A DNA stretch of 64,000 nucleotides from Sphingobacterium bovistauri (lineage in GTDB: Bacteria > Bacteroidota > Bacteroidia > Sphingobacteriales > Sphingobacteriaceae). Each line of letters starts with the position of its first letter. Within the stretch, counting starts at the first letter, position 1. A program made the translations under genes and the position numbers. The stretch lies in the NCBI RefSeq assembly GCF_020295405.1, contig NZ_JADEYP010000002.1, positions 62,001 through 126,000 of the forward strand, written 5' to 3'. Positions 16,987 through 27,247 of the stretch are shown piece by piece. Below the pieces are notes generated by a model. It was not told the DNA's origin. It was given only the letters and a program-made list of their open reading frames with translations, and did not search any database.

Positions 16987-19203
16987 ATGCGTATTAAGAG
17001 AACCTTATTATTTACTTTTTTCTGTTGCACAATTATCATTGTGGGCTGTAGGAAGGAAGCATTTGACGCCTATTACGGAAGACCAAAAGGGTTAGCCAGT
17101 CCGATTTATCAACAGCTTGATTCCATGGGTGATTTTAAATATTTTTTATCCTGTATTGAAAAAGCTGGATATAGAAATGTATTAGGATCTGCTGCATCAT
17201 GGACCGTGTTTGCGCCAACAGATCGCGCTTTCTTAGAATTTATGTCAGAAAGTGGAATATCGGATACGAGCCAAATTGACAAAAAATTAGCTGAGAAAAT
17301 CGTTCGTACAGCTATGGTGTATGATGGGGAGCGTTTGGAAAAATTAGGAGATTATTTCTCTTCTAGAGGTTGGGTTGAGGATTACGGGTTTAGGAGAAGA
17401 ACGGTATATTATGATTTTGTAGAGGATGAAGTGCAAGAGAATGGTAAGATCAGAAAGATCGTGTCTACAAATAGAGGTGTAGGAATTCCTTACTTGGAGT
17501 CTGAGAATAACAACAAGCATTTGACCTATTTTTTCACAGAATACATGTCTGCCAGAAATCTTGGTTCGGATGATTACAAAACATTCTATCCTAATTCAAA
17601 TTACACAGGTTTAAATGTTTTGGGGGCAACTATTGATCCGACTCGTAGTAATTTGATTGCAGAGAATGGATATATACATGTCGTGGATAAAGTTTTGATG
17701 CCCGAAAAAAATATCGATCAATACTTGCAATCGAATCCAGAATATAGTGAGTTTAAAAACATGTTGAATTTCTTTACCACCTACTCCTACAATACGAATT
17801 TAACACGTAAAAATGAAGTGTTAACTGGCAGGAGAGATTCAGTTTTTGTTAAAGGTTATATTGGGGTTTCATTGGCATTGAACAATGAAAACTATGTTAA
17901 GGAGGAGGCTAATGATGCGCAGACTAATAATTTTTCGGTTACTATCCCGACCAATGCTGCAGTGCGAGATTACGCCAACCGTGTATTACTTAAATACTAT
18001 CCGTCAGGAACAACGATAAAAGATTTGTTTTACAGCAATCCTTCGGTACTAACTGCATATATTAATTCACATTTGTATAATGCACAACTTTGGCCTTCCA
18101 AATTTGTAAGCCAACCTAATATAACAGGGGAAACTACAAAACTTACTACACAAAATATTGTTGAAGCCAAATTGTTGAGTAACGGTGCATTTTATGGTGT
18201 GAATTCATCACAACAAGCCAATGTATTCCAATCCGTATATGGTAATGTCTTATTGGATCCTAAATATAGTTTTATGCGTACAGCTTTAGAACGTCTTGGC
18301 TTGAATATTACATTACGAATGCCGACAATACGTTATATGCTAGTGTTAGTTTCTGACGAAACTTTATATGACATGGGGTTTTCATACGATGCATATAATA
18401 CATCTGACCCAATTCGATATAACGGTGCTAATGGATCTCCTGAAATGCGCGAGATTATAAATTCTCATATAATCCCATTGGAGACTGATCCAATTCCAAC
18501 ACTCTCTGGTAATGGGATTTTAGAAAGTTTTGCTGGCGAGTATATCAAATTCAATAATATGAAACTGATGTCGAGCGGTACGCAAGATAGTGTTGTTGAC
18601 AAGAAATATGTTAAAATTGATTCGATAAGTATAGGAAATAGTCAATCAGGTCCTTTGAATGGTATCGCTGTATATCTGGATGGAGCACTTACCTCATCGA
18701 ATACAAATACAGGAAATCTATTAATTTCTTTGGGTGCTGATAAGCCACAATCACCATATTACAAATTCTTCAATTATTTAAAGGCGAGTTCATTGTATTC
18801 AGCATCTGATGGTGTGGTAAAGGGGGTGGATATCGGTGCAAATTACACATTTTTGATTCCTAATAATGCCGCGATAGATGCTGCAATAGCAAATAATCAT
18901 TTACCTGCGTCTCCAACAACAACTGATATTGTATTAAAGAATAGGATTAATCTTTTCCTGCAATACCACATTACACGTAACTCCTTTGCTATTGATGGTA
19001 AAAAGAAAGGAACATTTGAAACGCTATGTAAAGATATAGAGGGTACAACTCAAGTTTTAGAAGTATTAATTAACCAAAATAATAGACTACAAATTAGAGA
19101 TAATGCACTTAATCTCATTGAGGCAGATGTTGTGAATAGCAATCAATTGGGGCAGCGTTTAGTTATTCATTCATTATCTGGTTATTTAAGACACGGATTC
19201 TAA
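16987..19203 (+). CDS. Large FAS1 (fasciclin) repeat lipoprotein
   Basis: Surface lipoprotein heading the long operon. Lipobox cysteine is residue 21 (IIIVGC). It appears to contain several FAS1-like units. The first (about 38-235) has FKYFLSCIEKAGY, TVFAPTDRAFLEFM and an ending YIHVVDKVLMPE. The second (about 240-400) has IPTNAAVRDYANRVL. A third, weaker unit is around 415-510, and the last (about 595-738) has YTFLIPNNAAIDAAIANN and an H-S-L-S-G-Y ending. FAS1 proteins in PULs are thought to serve as surface glycan-binding or adhesion proteins, though function is poorly known. At 738 residues it is long for the group. SusC2 follows 13 bases after the stop. Confidence 0.85.
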   Translation: MRIKRTLLFTFFCCTIIIVGCRKEAFDAYYGRPKGLASPIYQQLDSMGDFKYFLSCIEKAGYRNVLGSAASWTVFAPTDRAFLEFMSESGISDTSQIDKKLAEKIVRTAMVYDGERLEKLGDYFSSRGWVEDYGFRRRTVYYDFVEDEVQENGKIRKIVSTNRGVGIPYLESENNNKHLTYFFTEYMSARNLGSDDYKTFYPNSNYTGLNVLGATIDPTRSNLIAENGYIHVVDKVLMPEKNIDQYLQSNPEYSEFKNMLNFFTTYSYNTNLTRKNEVLTGRRDSVFVKGYIGVSLALNNENYVKEEANDAQTNNFSVTIPTNAAVRDYANRVLLKYYPSGTTIKDLFYSNPSVLTAYINSHLYNAQLWPSKFVSQPNITGETTKLTTQNIVEAKLLSNGAFYGVNSSQQANVFQSVYGNVLLDPKYSFMRTALERLGLNITLRMPTIRYMLVLVSDETLYDMGFSYDAYNTSDPIRYNGANGSPEMREIINSHIIPLETDPIPTLSGNGILESFAGEYIKFNNMKLMSSGTQDSVVDKKYVKIDSISIGNSQSGPLNGIAVYLDGALTSSNTNTGNLLISLGADKPQSPYYKFFNYLKASSLYSASDGVVKGVDIGANYTFLIPNNAAIDAAIANNHLPASPTTTDIVLKNRINLFLQYHITRNSFAIDGKKKGTFETLCKDIEGTTQVLEVLINQNNRLQIRDNALNLIEADVVNSNQLGQRLVIHSLSGYLRHGF

Positions 19204-19216
19204 TTCATACAGACTT

Positions 19217-22200
19217 ATGACAAGACATTTTAATTTATTAATTATTATAATTGGATTAATCTTCTCTTTTGTGCACATGAATACAATTGCTCAGACTACT
19301 GAGACTGTAATTGTGGGTAAAATCACAGATAAGGAATCTAAAGAACCTATTCCTGGAGCCACTGTCGTGTTGAAGGATAATGAGAATAGGACTATTGCAG
19401 GTACTACTTCAGATATTGAAGGTAATTATAGTTTACGTACTAAACTTAAAGGCTTGCGTCTATACGTTACAAGTACGGGATACGAAGCTTCAGGAAATAT
19501 AACTATTGGCGATCGTAGAACAATCAATGTTCAAATACAATCTACTTCCCAACAAATGGAAGAGGTAGTTATTAACGCATCAAAGCCAGTTGACGATGGT
19601 ACTGGGATGGGGTTATCTAAGGCTCGCAATACAGCGTCTATAGCTACGATCAACATGTCAGAGATGGCGGAGATGCAATCAGCATCTATAGATCAGGCTT
19701 TACAAGGTCGACTTCCTGGTGTTGATATTGCGACAGTGTCAGGTGATCCTGGTGCAGGTATGCAAATCAAGATTAGAGGTACTACTTCTTTGAATGGTGC
19801 TTCTGATCCATTGATAGTAGTAGATGGTATGCCATATGAAATCACTATTCCTGATGATTTTGATTTTGCAACCTCTGATGACAATGCTTATGGTCAATTA
19901 TTAAATATTGCTCCATCAGATATTCAAGATATATCGGTATTAAAAGATGCTGCAGCAACGGCCATTTGGGGATCTCGTGGTGCGAATGGTGTATTGGTGA
20001 TTAATACAAAACGCGGGACAGTAAGTAAACCAACTTTAGGTTATACCTTCAAGGGTTCAATTTCAAAGCAACCAAGTCCGATACCTTTATTAAATGGAGA
20101 CCAGTATACTACATTGTTATTAGAAGAGTTTTATAATGCAGGAAGGGTATTTTCAATATCCGAAAATGCACAGCAATTTCAATACGATCCGTACAATACC
20201 TATACTTATCATAATTTCAGTAATAATAGTGATTGGGTAGACGCTATTACACAATTGGGGTATTTTCAAGATCATAATATACAGATACGAGGTGGGGGTG
20301 AAAAGGCTAGGTATATGGGGTCTTTGGGGTATTTCAATAATGCGGGTACAACAATAGGAACATCTTCTGATAGGTTGTCTGCACGTATTAATTTGGATTA
20401 TATAGTATCAGAGCGTATTACTTTTCAATCTGATTTATCGTATTCACATGTAAATACGAATCAAAACTACTTTAGAGCACTTCGTGATATTGCGTATCGC
20501 AAAATGCCAAATCAAGCTGTTTGGGAATATGATGAATATGGTAATCCAACAGGTAATTTATTTACGCCTGTCAGTACAGCACAGGGTACGTACGCAGGTA
20601 CATATAACCCATTGTCAATGGCAGACAATGCATTGAGTAATCAATTGGGAGATGTACTGACATCGAGATTTGCGGTGAATTATAAAATTATTCCACAAGT
20701 ATTGACATTGGTAAGTAATTTATCTTTTAATATTAATAATAATAAAACTAAAACTTTCCTACCTCAAATTGCTACAGGGAGACCGTTTACTGAAAATTCA
20801 GTAAACGTGGCAAATGATTCAGATTATGACAGATTCGCGATGAGTACAAAGACAAGTTTATTGGTTAACCCGCAACTGGGTTTAGATCATTTGTTCACAG
20901 GAAACGTCACGTTATTCACTGAGCAGGATAGATATACGATCCAAGGACTATCATCAACGAATACGGGTTCATCTTATTTGCAAGATCCATCAATACCATC
21001 ACGTACTCTTACAGGCTATGCACAATCATCATTGACAGAAACACGCTCAATAGGCTTATTGGGTCAGATGAATTATGCTTTCAAAAATAGATACATTTTT
21101 ATGGCTAGTTTTCGTATGGATGGCAATTCAAGATTTGGTGCAGCTAATAGATTTGGTTATTTCCCAGCTATCTCAGGCGCATGGCGTATGGGGCAAGAGA
21201 AGTTTATCCAAAATTTGGGCTTTATAGATGATATTAAGTTTAGAGCGAGTTGGGGAAGAAGCGGTAAGGCTCCTGGAGGTGCTTATTCGTATATAAATAT
21301 TTATAATACGTACGATTATGCCTATTTGGGTCAGAATGGAGTTTATTCTTCTAATATAGAACTAGCGAATTTGCGTTGGGAAACCATTACACAATCTAAT
21401 GTGGGTATTGACATTGAACTACTAAAGAATAGATTGATTTTGGGAGGTGATGTGTATAAGCGTAGAACATCAGATTTATTTATGAACAACATTCAAATCG
21501 CAAACTATAATGGTTTCAACTCTTTGGCTATGAATGTCGGCGTAATGGATAATGACGGCTGGGAAGCTAGTTTATACTATGCACCTGTACGTAATAACAA
21601 ATGGAATGTGAATCTCAACTTTAATATTGCCAACAATCGTAATATTATACGTGAAATATCACCATTATATCCACGTGAAAATGCACGCGCTTCGTTAAAA
21701 AATAAATCATTCTTCACTTATTTGCAGGAAGATAATCCATTCGGATCATTTTATGGATTCCGTTATAAAGGTGTGTATAAGGATAAAAACGAGACTATTG
21801 CACTTGACCGCGAAGGAAACCAAATCATAAGCCCAGATGGCGAGACCATTTATATGCGCTTCAATTATCCTACTGTTGATTATGTATTCCAAGCTGGTGA
21901 TGCTATGTATGAGGATATCAATTTTGATGGTGTAATCGATCACAAAGATATAGTCTATCTAGGTAATAGTAACCCAAAATTTACAGGAGGCTTCGGTATT
22001 AATGTGAGTTACAACAAACAGTGGTCTTTGTCAACATTCTTCAATTACAGACAAGGGTCTGATATAATTAATGGAACTAAGATGAATACTACTGATATGC
22101 TGAATTACAATAATCAAAGTACAGCAGTATTGAGAAGATGGAGAGAAGAGGGGGATATTACAGATATGCCAAGAGCGTTGTTTGGCACAGGATACAATTC

Positions 22201-22474
22201 ATTGGGGTCTAGTAGATATGTGGAGGATGCAAGTTTCTTACGCTTACGTACGTTGACATTAAAATACGATTTCAACAAGAAATTCTTAGATCGTGTAAAA
22301 ATGGGACAGTTGAGTACCTATGTGACAGTAGAGAACTTATTGACTTTCACGAATTATACAGGTCAAGATCCAGATGTAGCCATACGATATAAAGATGCAT
22401 TTTCAGTATTGATGGACAATTCAATGACTCCGCCATTGAAGACTATAACTTTAGGTATTAATGCAAGATTTTAA
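19217..22474 (+). CDS. SusC-family TonB-dependent transporter (pair 2)
   Basis: Outer-membrane oligosaccharide importer. Signal peptide 1-25 (NTIAQ), carboxypeptidase-regulatory-like domain about 31-109 (VIVGKITDKESKEPIPGATV), a TonB-box-like MEEVVINAS at 114-122 rather than the common EEVVVVGY, then the plug with DPLIVVDGMPYE, ISVLKDAAATAIWGSRGANGVLVI, and the barrel ending TLGINARF. Length 1085 is normal. It is flanked by a FAS1 lipoprotein and, 10 bases on, its SusD partner. Substrate not determinable from sequence; the CAGG-motif promoter ties it to the pectin enzymes. Confidence 0.95.
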   Translation: MTRHFNLLIIIIGLIFSFVHMNTIAQTTETVIVGKITDKESKEPIPGATVVLKDNENRTIAGTTSDIEGNYSLRTKLKGLRLYVTSTGYEASGNITIGDRRTINVQIQSTSQQMEEVVINASKPVDDGTGMGLSKARNTASIATINMSEMAEMQSASIDQALQGRLPGVDIATVSGDPGAGMQIKIRGTTSLNGASDPLIVVDGMPYEITIPDDFDFATSDDNAYGQLLNIAPSDIQDISVLKDAAATAIWGSRGANGVLVINTKRGTVSKPTLGYTFKGSISKQPSPIPLLNGDQYTTLLLEEFYNAGRVFSISENAQQFQYDPYNTYTYHNFSNNSDWVDAITQLGYFQDHNIQIRGGGEKARYMGSLGYFNNAGTTIGTSSDRLSARINLDYIVSERITFQSDLSYSHVNTNQNYFRALRDIAYRKMPNQAVWEYDEYGNPTGNLFTPVSTAQGTYAGTYNPLSMADNALSNQLGDVLTSRFAVNYKIIPQVLTLVSNLSFNINNNKTKTFLPQIATGRPFTENSVNVANDSDYDRFAMSTKTSLLVNPQLGLDHLFTGNVTLFTEQDRYTIQGLSSTNTGSSYLQDPSIPSRTLTGYAQSSLTETRSIGLLGQMNYAFKNRYIFMASFRMDGNSRFGAANRFGYFPAISGAWRMGQEKFIQNLGFIDDIKFRASWGRSGKAPGGAYSYINIYNTYDYAYLGQNGVYSSNIELANLRWETITQSNVGIDIELLKNRLILGGDVYKRRTSDLFMNNIQIANYNGFNSLAMNVGVMDNDGWEASLYYAPVRNNKWNVNLNFNIANNRNIIREISPLYPRENARASLKNKSFFTYLQEDNPFGSFYGFRYKGVYKDKNETIALDREGNQIISPDGETIYMRFNYPTVDYVFQAGDAMYEDINFDGVIDHKDIVYLGNSNPKFTGGFGINVSYNKQWSLSTFFNYRQGSDIINGTKMNTTDMLNYNNQSTAVLRRWREEGDITDMPRALFGTGYNSLGSSRYVEDASFLRLRTLTLKYDFNKKFLDRVKMGQLSTYVTVENLLTFTNYTGQDPDVAIRYKDAFSVLMDNSMTPPLKTITLGINARF

Positions 22475-22484
22475 TTAAGAGACG

Positions 22485-23951
22485 ATGAAAAAAATATATT
22501 TAGTTGGTCTATTAACCTTGTTGGGATTTGTGGTGTCATCATGTAATAAATGGCTAGATCTACAGCCTCAAGATGGAATTACTAAATCTGAATTTTGGAA
22601 AACCAAGGAAGATGTGCGTGCAGCTTTAATGGGGATATATTCTTCTTTGAATGCTGGACCTGTCGAAACAAGGATTTTTCTTTGGGGTGAGTTAAGAGCA
22701 GATATGGTCGATGTTTCAAGTTATGCAACCGAAGATTATAGACTTGTTAGGAATTACAACATTCTAAGTATGAATGATATATCTAACTGGGCTGCGTTGT
22801 ATTCCGTCATCAATAATTGTAATTTATTAATCGATTTTGCTCCAGATGCAAAAACGAGCGATCCTACATTTACCGATGCAGAGTATAATAGCTACGTGGG
22901 GGAAGCTTTGACTATACGTAGTCTATTATACTTTTATTTAATACGTACATTCAAAGAAATTCCTTTGAAACTCAACGGATCATATAGAGATACAGACGTG
23001 CAAACTATTGGTCAAGTTTCGGCTATTGTAGTTCTTGATCAATTAGAACAAGATCTTAAGAAAGCACAAAATCTAGTGCCAGACTACCAGGTGGCAGCTA
23101 TGAACAACTTTTCTGTTAATCCTGACAATACAGGTAGAATTGTAAAACCAGCTGTACATATGCTATTGGCTGAATTGTACATGTGGAAAGAACAATATGC
23201 AGCAGCAGAAGTAGAATTGGATAAAGTTTTAAGCAGTAATAGATACCAGCTAGTAGGTCGTATGACTTCCACTTCATTTGATGTATCTAATTCAGAGACC
23301 ATATTTGAGATTAGTCATAAAGAATCTAGGGCAAATCCACTGACACCATTAGTTAGTACAGGTCGTATTCCATATATCGCTTTAACTGAAATTATTGACA
23401 CTGAATTTTTTCCGCCCAATTTGCAGGTCGATATGGACAAATTTGATAGTAGAGGAGAAGGTGTGCTCTACAGGAGTAATGGTACTGTTTTAAAATACGG
23501 AGAAGAAACCCCAAGCTTCTATAATTTCCCAATTTTCAGAATCTCGGATGCAATGTTATTAAAAGCTGAAGCGGCTGCAGAACAAGATAGAGGGGCTGAA
23601 GCACTTCAAATATTGTATAAACTAAGAGAGAGTAGAGGGGCAATTGAAGCAAGTAATAGAGTTGTGGATGAAGATAATTTGGATGATGTCATACAATTTA
23701 TTTTCCAAGAGCGTGCTCGAGAGTTTTGTTTTGAAGGAAAGAGATGGTTCGATGTATTGCGATTGGCAAAGAAGGATAATTATACGAATATCAGTGTTAT
23801 TATCGATGTGATATCTAAAATAGTAGATTCTTCAGTTCAACAATCTGCATTGAACAAAGGTAGAGATGTGAATAGTCATTATTTGCCTATACACGAAGAA
23901 GAGCTATTTAGAGACAACAAATTGGTTCAGAATCCATTTTATCTAAAATAA
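22485..23951 (+). CDS. SusD/RagB-family surface glycan-binding lipoprotein (pair 2)
   Basis: Lid partner of SusC2. Lipobox Cys20 (FVVSSC) and the mature start NKWLDLQPQDGITKSEFWKT are standard, as is K-E-D-V-R-A-A-L-M-G-I-Y near residues 44-52. The conserved segment FIFQERAREFCFEGKRWFDVLR near residues 405-426 and the ending NKLVQNPFY identify the family. Length 488 is usual. It is followed after 6 bases by another FAS1 lipoprotein, so the pair sits inside a run of co-transcribed surface proteins. Confidence 0.95.
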   Translation: MKKIYLVGLLTLLGFVVSSCNKWLDLQPQDGITKSEFWKTKEDVRAALMGIYSSLNAGPVETRIFLWGELRADMVDVSSYATEDYRLVRNYNILSMNDISNWAALYSVINNCNLLIDFAPDAKTSDPTFTDAEYNSYVGEALTIRSLLYFYLIRTFKEIPLKLNGSYRDTDVQTIGQVSAIVVLDQLEQDLKKAQNLVPDYQVAAMNNFSVNPDNTGRIVKPAVHMLLAELYMWKEQYAAAEVELDKVLSSNRYQLVGRMTSTSFDVSNSETIFEISHKESRANPLTPLVSTGRIPYIALTEIIDTEFFPPNLQVDMDKFDSRGEGVLYRSNGTVLKYGEETPSFYNFPIFRISDAMLLKAEAAAEQDRGAEALQILYKLRESRGAIEASNRVVDEDNLDDVIQFIFQERAREFCFEGKRWFDVLRLAKKDNYTNISVIIDVISKIVDSSVQQSALNKGRDVNSHYLPIHEEELFRDNKLVQNPFYLK

Positions 23952-23957
23952 ATCGAT

Positions 23958-25763
23958 ATGAAAAGATTTTTAAATCAATATTGGATATACGGCGTATTGA
24001 CAATATTAGTAGTAATATTCATCAATTCCTGTCAAAAGGAAAATTATAGGCAGACGACTACAGATGAGGTTAATATCACAGGATACTTAGAAAACAACAA
24101 AGATCAATTTTCTTTATTCGTTGATATACTTTATCGTTCCAAAACAGCAGGATTCCTAGGAGCATATGGTACTTATACCTTATTTGCTCCTACAAATGAT
24201 GCCGTTACGGAATGGATAAAGGCGAATGGCAAATCGGCGGTTACTGATTTTAGTGAAAGTGATTTAGTTGATTTCGTAAAATATCATGTCATTCGGGATA
24301 CTGTTGCTACGACACGTTTTAGTGATGGTAAGATAAAGTCACCGACATTGTTTGGTGAGTATCTTTTCACTGATTTGACAGATCAAACATATAGGATTAA
24401 TAGAACAGCAAGTTTAAGTAAAAGTAATATATATACGGGCAATGGTTTAATTCATATTGTAAATAAAGTATTGACACCACCAGCCTTAAGCTTAGCAGAA
24501 ATAATTGAAAAAAACCCGAACTATTCCATATTTACGGAAGCATTGAAAGAAACGGGATTCTACGATACGCTATATTTTGAAAGAGGAAATATTGTACCTG
24601 TAGAAAAACGCTTTCAAACCGTTATTGTAGAATCAGATTCTGTTTTGAAGACACAGGGAATTAACGATTATGCTGCTTTAAAACAAAAATATTCGCATTT
24701 GAATAACCCGAAGAATCCAAATGATAGTTTATGGTTATACATGGCATACCATATTATGAATGACGGTAAGTTTTTGGAGGATATTATTCAATCATTATCA
24801 TTATATACCCTAGCTCCAAAAGAAATAATCAGCACTAAATTTGAAAATTCAAAAGTTCTTTTGAATGAAGATATTTTCAACGGCGTGTTAGAGCCTGGGG
24901 CCGAATTAAATCGATCTAAATCTGATGTATTAGCATCGAATGGTGTAATGCATGAGACCAATCAATCGTTTAGAATAAAAGTAAGACCTCAAGTACCTGT
25001 GTATTTTGATTTAGCATCAGCTCCAGAAATGGTATCAGCATTAGGAGGGTCTTATCGTAATAGGCAAACATCATTAATAGCTAATGGTTTACCTATTGCC
25101 AATACGTTTACTTTCTATCCACTCAATGTAAGTACGGTTGGTACTAATAGATACACAACGACAGCCTTATCAACAAAAAGACCTGGTGTAAATGGTGATT
25201 ATCTTGACTTGACGATGAGTACAACGAGTCCAAATAGACCAACTACTTTCGAGATTAAAACTCCTTTTTTAGTAAAGGGTAGATATAAAGTTTGGGTTTG
25301 TTATGTCCAAAATAGTAATGCAGCAAATCTTCAAGTAACATTTAATCCTGGAAAGTCAGATGAGCAAGTATTACCAAATCTTATAATGTTAAATCAAACT
25401 TTAACTGGGTCAGGTGTAAATGCAACTGTACTAGGAACCGATCCTAATTCAGACAACTTACTTTTGGCTCAAGGATATAAACGTTATTATGCAACAGTAG
25501 GAGATGTAAATGCAAATGGTGTCACACAATCACTTCTAGCAAAAAATGGTGACGGATTATTGAATGTAGGACGTCTTGCTGGTACTATCAATGTAGAAAC
25601 CACAGACAGACATACGCTAAGTTTCTATGCTATTAGTGAGCCTAGATGGTCAAGTAATGCTGTATGGTTAGATATGGTACATTTTATTCCTGCTGACGAT
25701 CCTGAGCAATATTATCCAAGATTCCACCATTATCCAGGTGAATTATTCTATAGACCACAATAA
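23958..25763 (+). CDS. Two-FAS1 lipoprotein with C-terminal beta-sandwich
   Basis: Probable surface accessory protein of SusCD pair 2. Lipobox Cys25 (IFINSC). The first FAS1 unit (about 37-175) has FSLFVDILYRSKTAG, TYTLFAPTNDAV and GLIHIVNKVLTPP; the second (about 178-350) begins SLAEIIEKNPNYSIF and ends NGVMHETNQSF. Residues about 350-601 form a beta-rich domain with GRYKVWVCYVQ and VWLDMVHFIPAD near the end, reminiscent of galactose-binding-type carbohydrate modules. The next gene's C-terminus has a similar layout (see its entry). No catalytic motif is apparent. Function by context: glycan binding at the outer membrane. Confidence 0.82.
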   Translation: MKRFLNQYWIYGVLTILVVIFINSCQKENYRQTTTDEVNITGYLENNKDQFSLFVDILYRSKTAGFLGAYGTYTLFAPTNDAVTEWIKANGKSAVTDFSESDLVDFVKYHVIRDTVATTRFSDGKIKSPTLFGEYLFTDLTDQTYRINRTASLSKSNIYTGNGLIHIVNKVLTPPALSLAEIIEKNPNYSIFTEALKETGFYDTLYFERGNIVPVEKRFQTVIVESDSVLKTQGINDYAALKQKYSHLNNPKNPNDSLWLYMAYHIMNDGKFLEDIIQSLSLYTLAPKEIISTKFENSKVLLNEDIFNGVLEPGAELNRSKSDVLASNGVMHETNQSFRIKVRPQVPVYFDLASAPEMVSALGGSYRNRQTSLIANGLPIANTFTFYPLNVSTVGTNRYTTTALSTKRPGVNGDYLDLTMSTTSPNRPTTFEIKTPFLVKGRYKVWVCYVQNSNAANLQVTFNPGKSDEQVLPNLIMLNQTLTGSGVNATVLGTDPNSDNLLLAQGYKRYYATVGDVNANGVTQSLLAKNGDGLLNVGRLAGTINVETTDRHTLSFYAISEPRWSSNAVWLDMVHFIPADDPEQYYPRFHHYPGELFYRPQ

Positions 25764-25777
25764 TTGATTACATACGT

Positions 25778-27238
25778 ATGAAGAAAATTTTAATATATGT
25801 AGTGCCCATACTTTTTATTTGTTTAACAGGTTGTAGTGACAAATGGGAAGCGCATTTTGGAAATAATGATGCTAATTCGCAATTGAATTTATTTGAGATA
25901 ATTTCATCTTCTTCGGATTACAGTTCTTTTGCTGATTTATTAGAAAAATCAGGCTATGCTGAAAGTTTAAAGGCATCTAAGAATTATACCGTATTAATTC
26001 CAACGAATGAGGCAATCAATGCTGCACAAACTCAATATAATTTCAATGATACAGCTGTTGTTCGAAGTTTTGTAGGTTACCATATTATCAATTCGATTTA
26101 CAGTGTGAATGATAATACAGATACTATTAAAGCACAAAATTTCAGAAATAAATATGTTGAATTTACGCGTGGCTCTTTTGATGGAATACAACCAAAATCT
26201 AAAAATTTGACAGCGAGCAATGGATTGTACCACGTAATAGGTCAGTCATTGCAACCACTAAACAATATTTATAGCTTAGTGAAGTTAGAGTTTGCAGGTA
26301 CGAAGCAAGTACAGGCAATAGAATCATTTGATACAGCTTATATAGAAAATGATCAGACATATTATAAGACAAGTCCTGTATGGGTATCAGATGTGCGTCG
26401 TAATATGACTACCGAAAATAGAAAGTATACTTATTTTGTGATAGATGACGCGGCTTTTGATGCTGAATTCAACAAGTTGTATCCTTATTTCAAAACAAAT
26501 TATGAAGAAGGAAATACACATAGACCTGATAGTACAACTACTTTCTTTGCGAAAAAGTTTCTCTTAAGAGATTTTATTGTAGAAGGAGATTTATTGGAAA
26601 CGGAGTTGTCCCAAGAGCTGACTTCTATTAGCGGTACGAAATTTAAAATTCCTTCAGGAAGTGTGATCTCAAGACATAAGGCTAGTAATGGTGTCGTCTA
26701 TCGGGTGCATAGTATTGATGTTGAGTTAGTAAATCAGATCAAAGAAAAAATAGTATTTGGTGTGAATCCTATAGGATATAAGCAAACTGATAAAAGAGGA
26801 AACACCTATTTCAGAGATAAACGCGATACAATAGGAAATCTTTACAAAGATATTGAGATTCATGGTCATAATGTGACTGCTTTCTATGTGAAATATAGAG
26901 CCACAGCTATGAATGTGAATAGGTATAAGGTGTATGGACGTGCAATCATGGGCCTTCCTGGCGATCCACAGACAGCCGTATTCACACAGTATGTACATTT
27001 CTTAAATCCTGCGTTAGTTGCTCCTAACGAAGTGGATTTGTATAAAAAATCTGTTGTCAATCATTTAGGATCCACAGATACACGTTTTACATTTGGCGTC
27101 AATGTGTTAAATCATAATGAAGTATATCTTGGTGAGGTAACCCAGAATCAATATGGAAACCTTCCACTTCTTGTGATGTCTAACGGAACTGGGCCGATTA
27201 TATTGGAATATTTACGATTTGTTCCCATTATTCAATAA
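25778..27238 (+). CDS. FAS1 lipoprotein with C-terminal beta-sandwich
   Basis: Third FAS1 lipoprotein of the long operon. Lipobox Cys19 (ICLTGC). The FAS1 unit at about 30-165 shows LFEIISSSSDYSSFADLLEKSGY, YTVLIPTNEAI and NGLYHVIGQSLQP. A second, degenerate unit may occupy about 165-315, ending NGVVYRVHSIDVEL. The C-terminal 165 residues are beta-rich, with VTAFYVKYRATAMNVNRYKV and a final LEYLRFVPI resembling the end of the 601-residue neighbour. It lies 14 bases after that gene and 9 before SusC3, linking pairs 2 and 3 on one transcript. Confidence 0.82.
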   Translation: MKKILIYVVPILFICLTGCSDKWEAHFGNNDANSQLNLFEIISSSSDYSSFADLLEKSGYAESLKASKNYTVLIPTNEAINAAQTQYNFNDTAVVRSFVGYHIINSIYSVNDNTDTIKAQNFRNKYVEFTRGSFDGIQPKSKNLTASNGLYHVIGQSLQPLNNIYSLVKLEFAGTKQVQAIESFDTAYIENDQTYYKTSPVWVSDVRRNMTTENRKYTYFVIDDAAFDAEFNKLYPYFKTNYEEGNTHRPDSTTTFFAKKFLLRDFIVEGDLLETELSQELTSISGTKFKIPSGSVISRHKASNGVVYRVHSIDVELVNQIKEKIVFGVNPIGYKQTDKRGNTYFRDKRDTIGNLYKDIEIHGHNVTAFYVKYRATAMNVNRYKVYGRAIMGLPGDPQTAVFTQYVHFLNPALVAPNEVDLYKKSVVNHLGSTDTRFTFGVNVLNHNEVYLGEVTQNQYGNLPLLVMSNGTGPIILEYLRFVPIIQ

Positions 27239-27247
27239 CCAATACGC

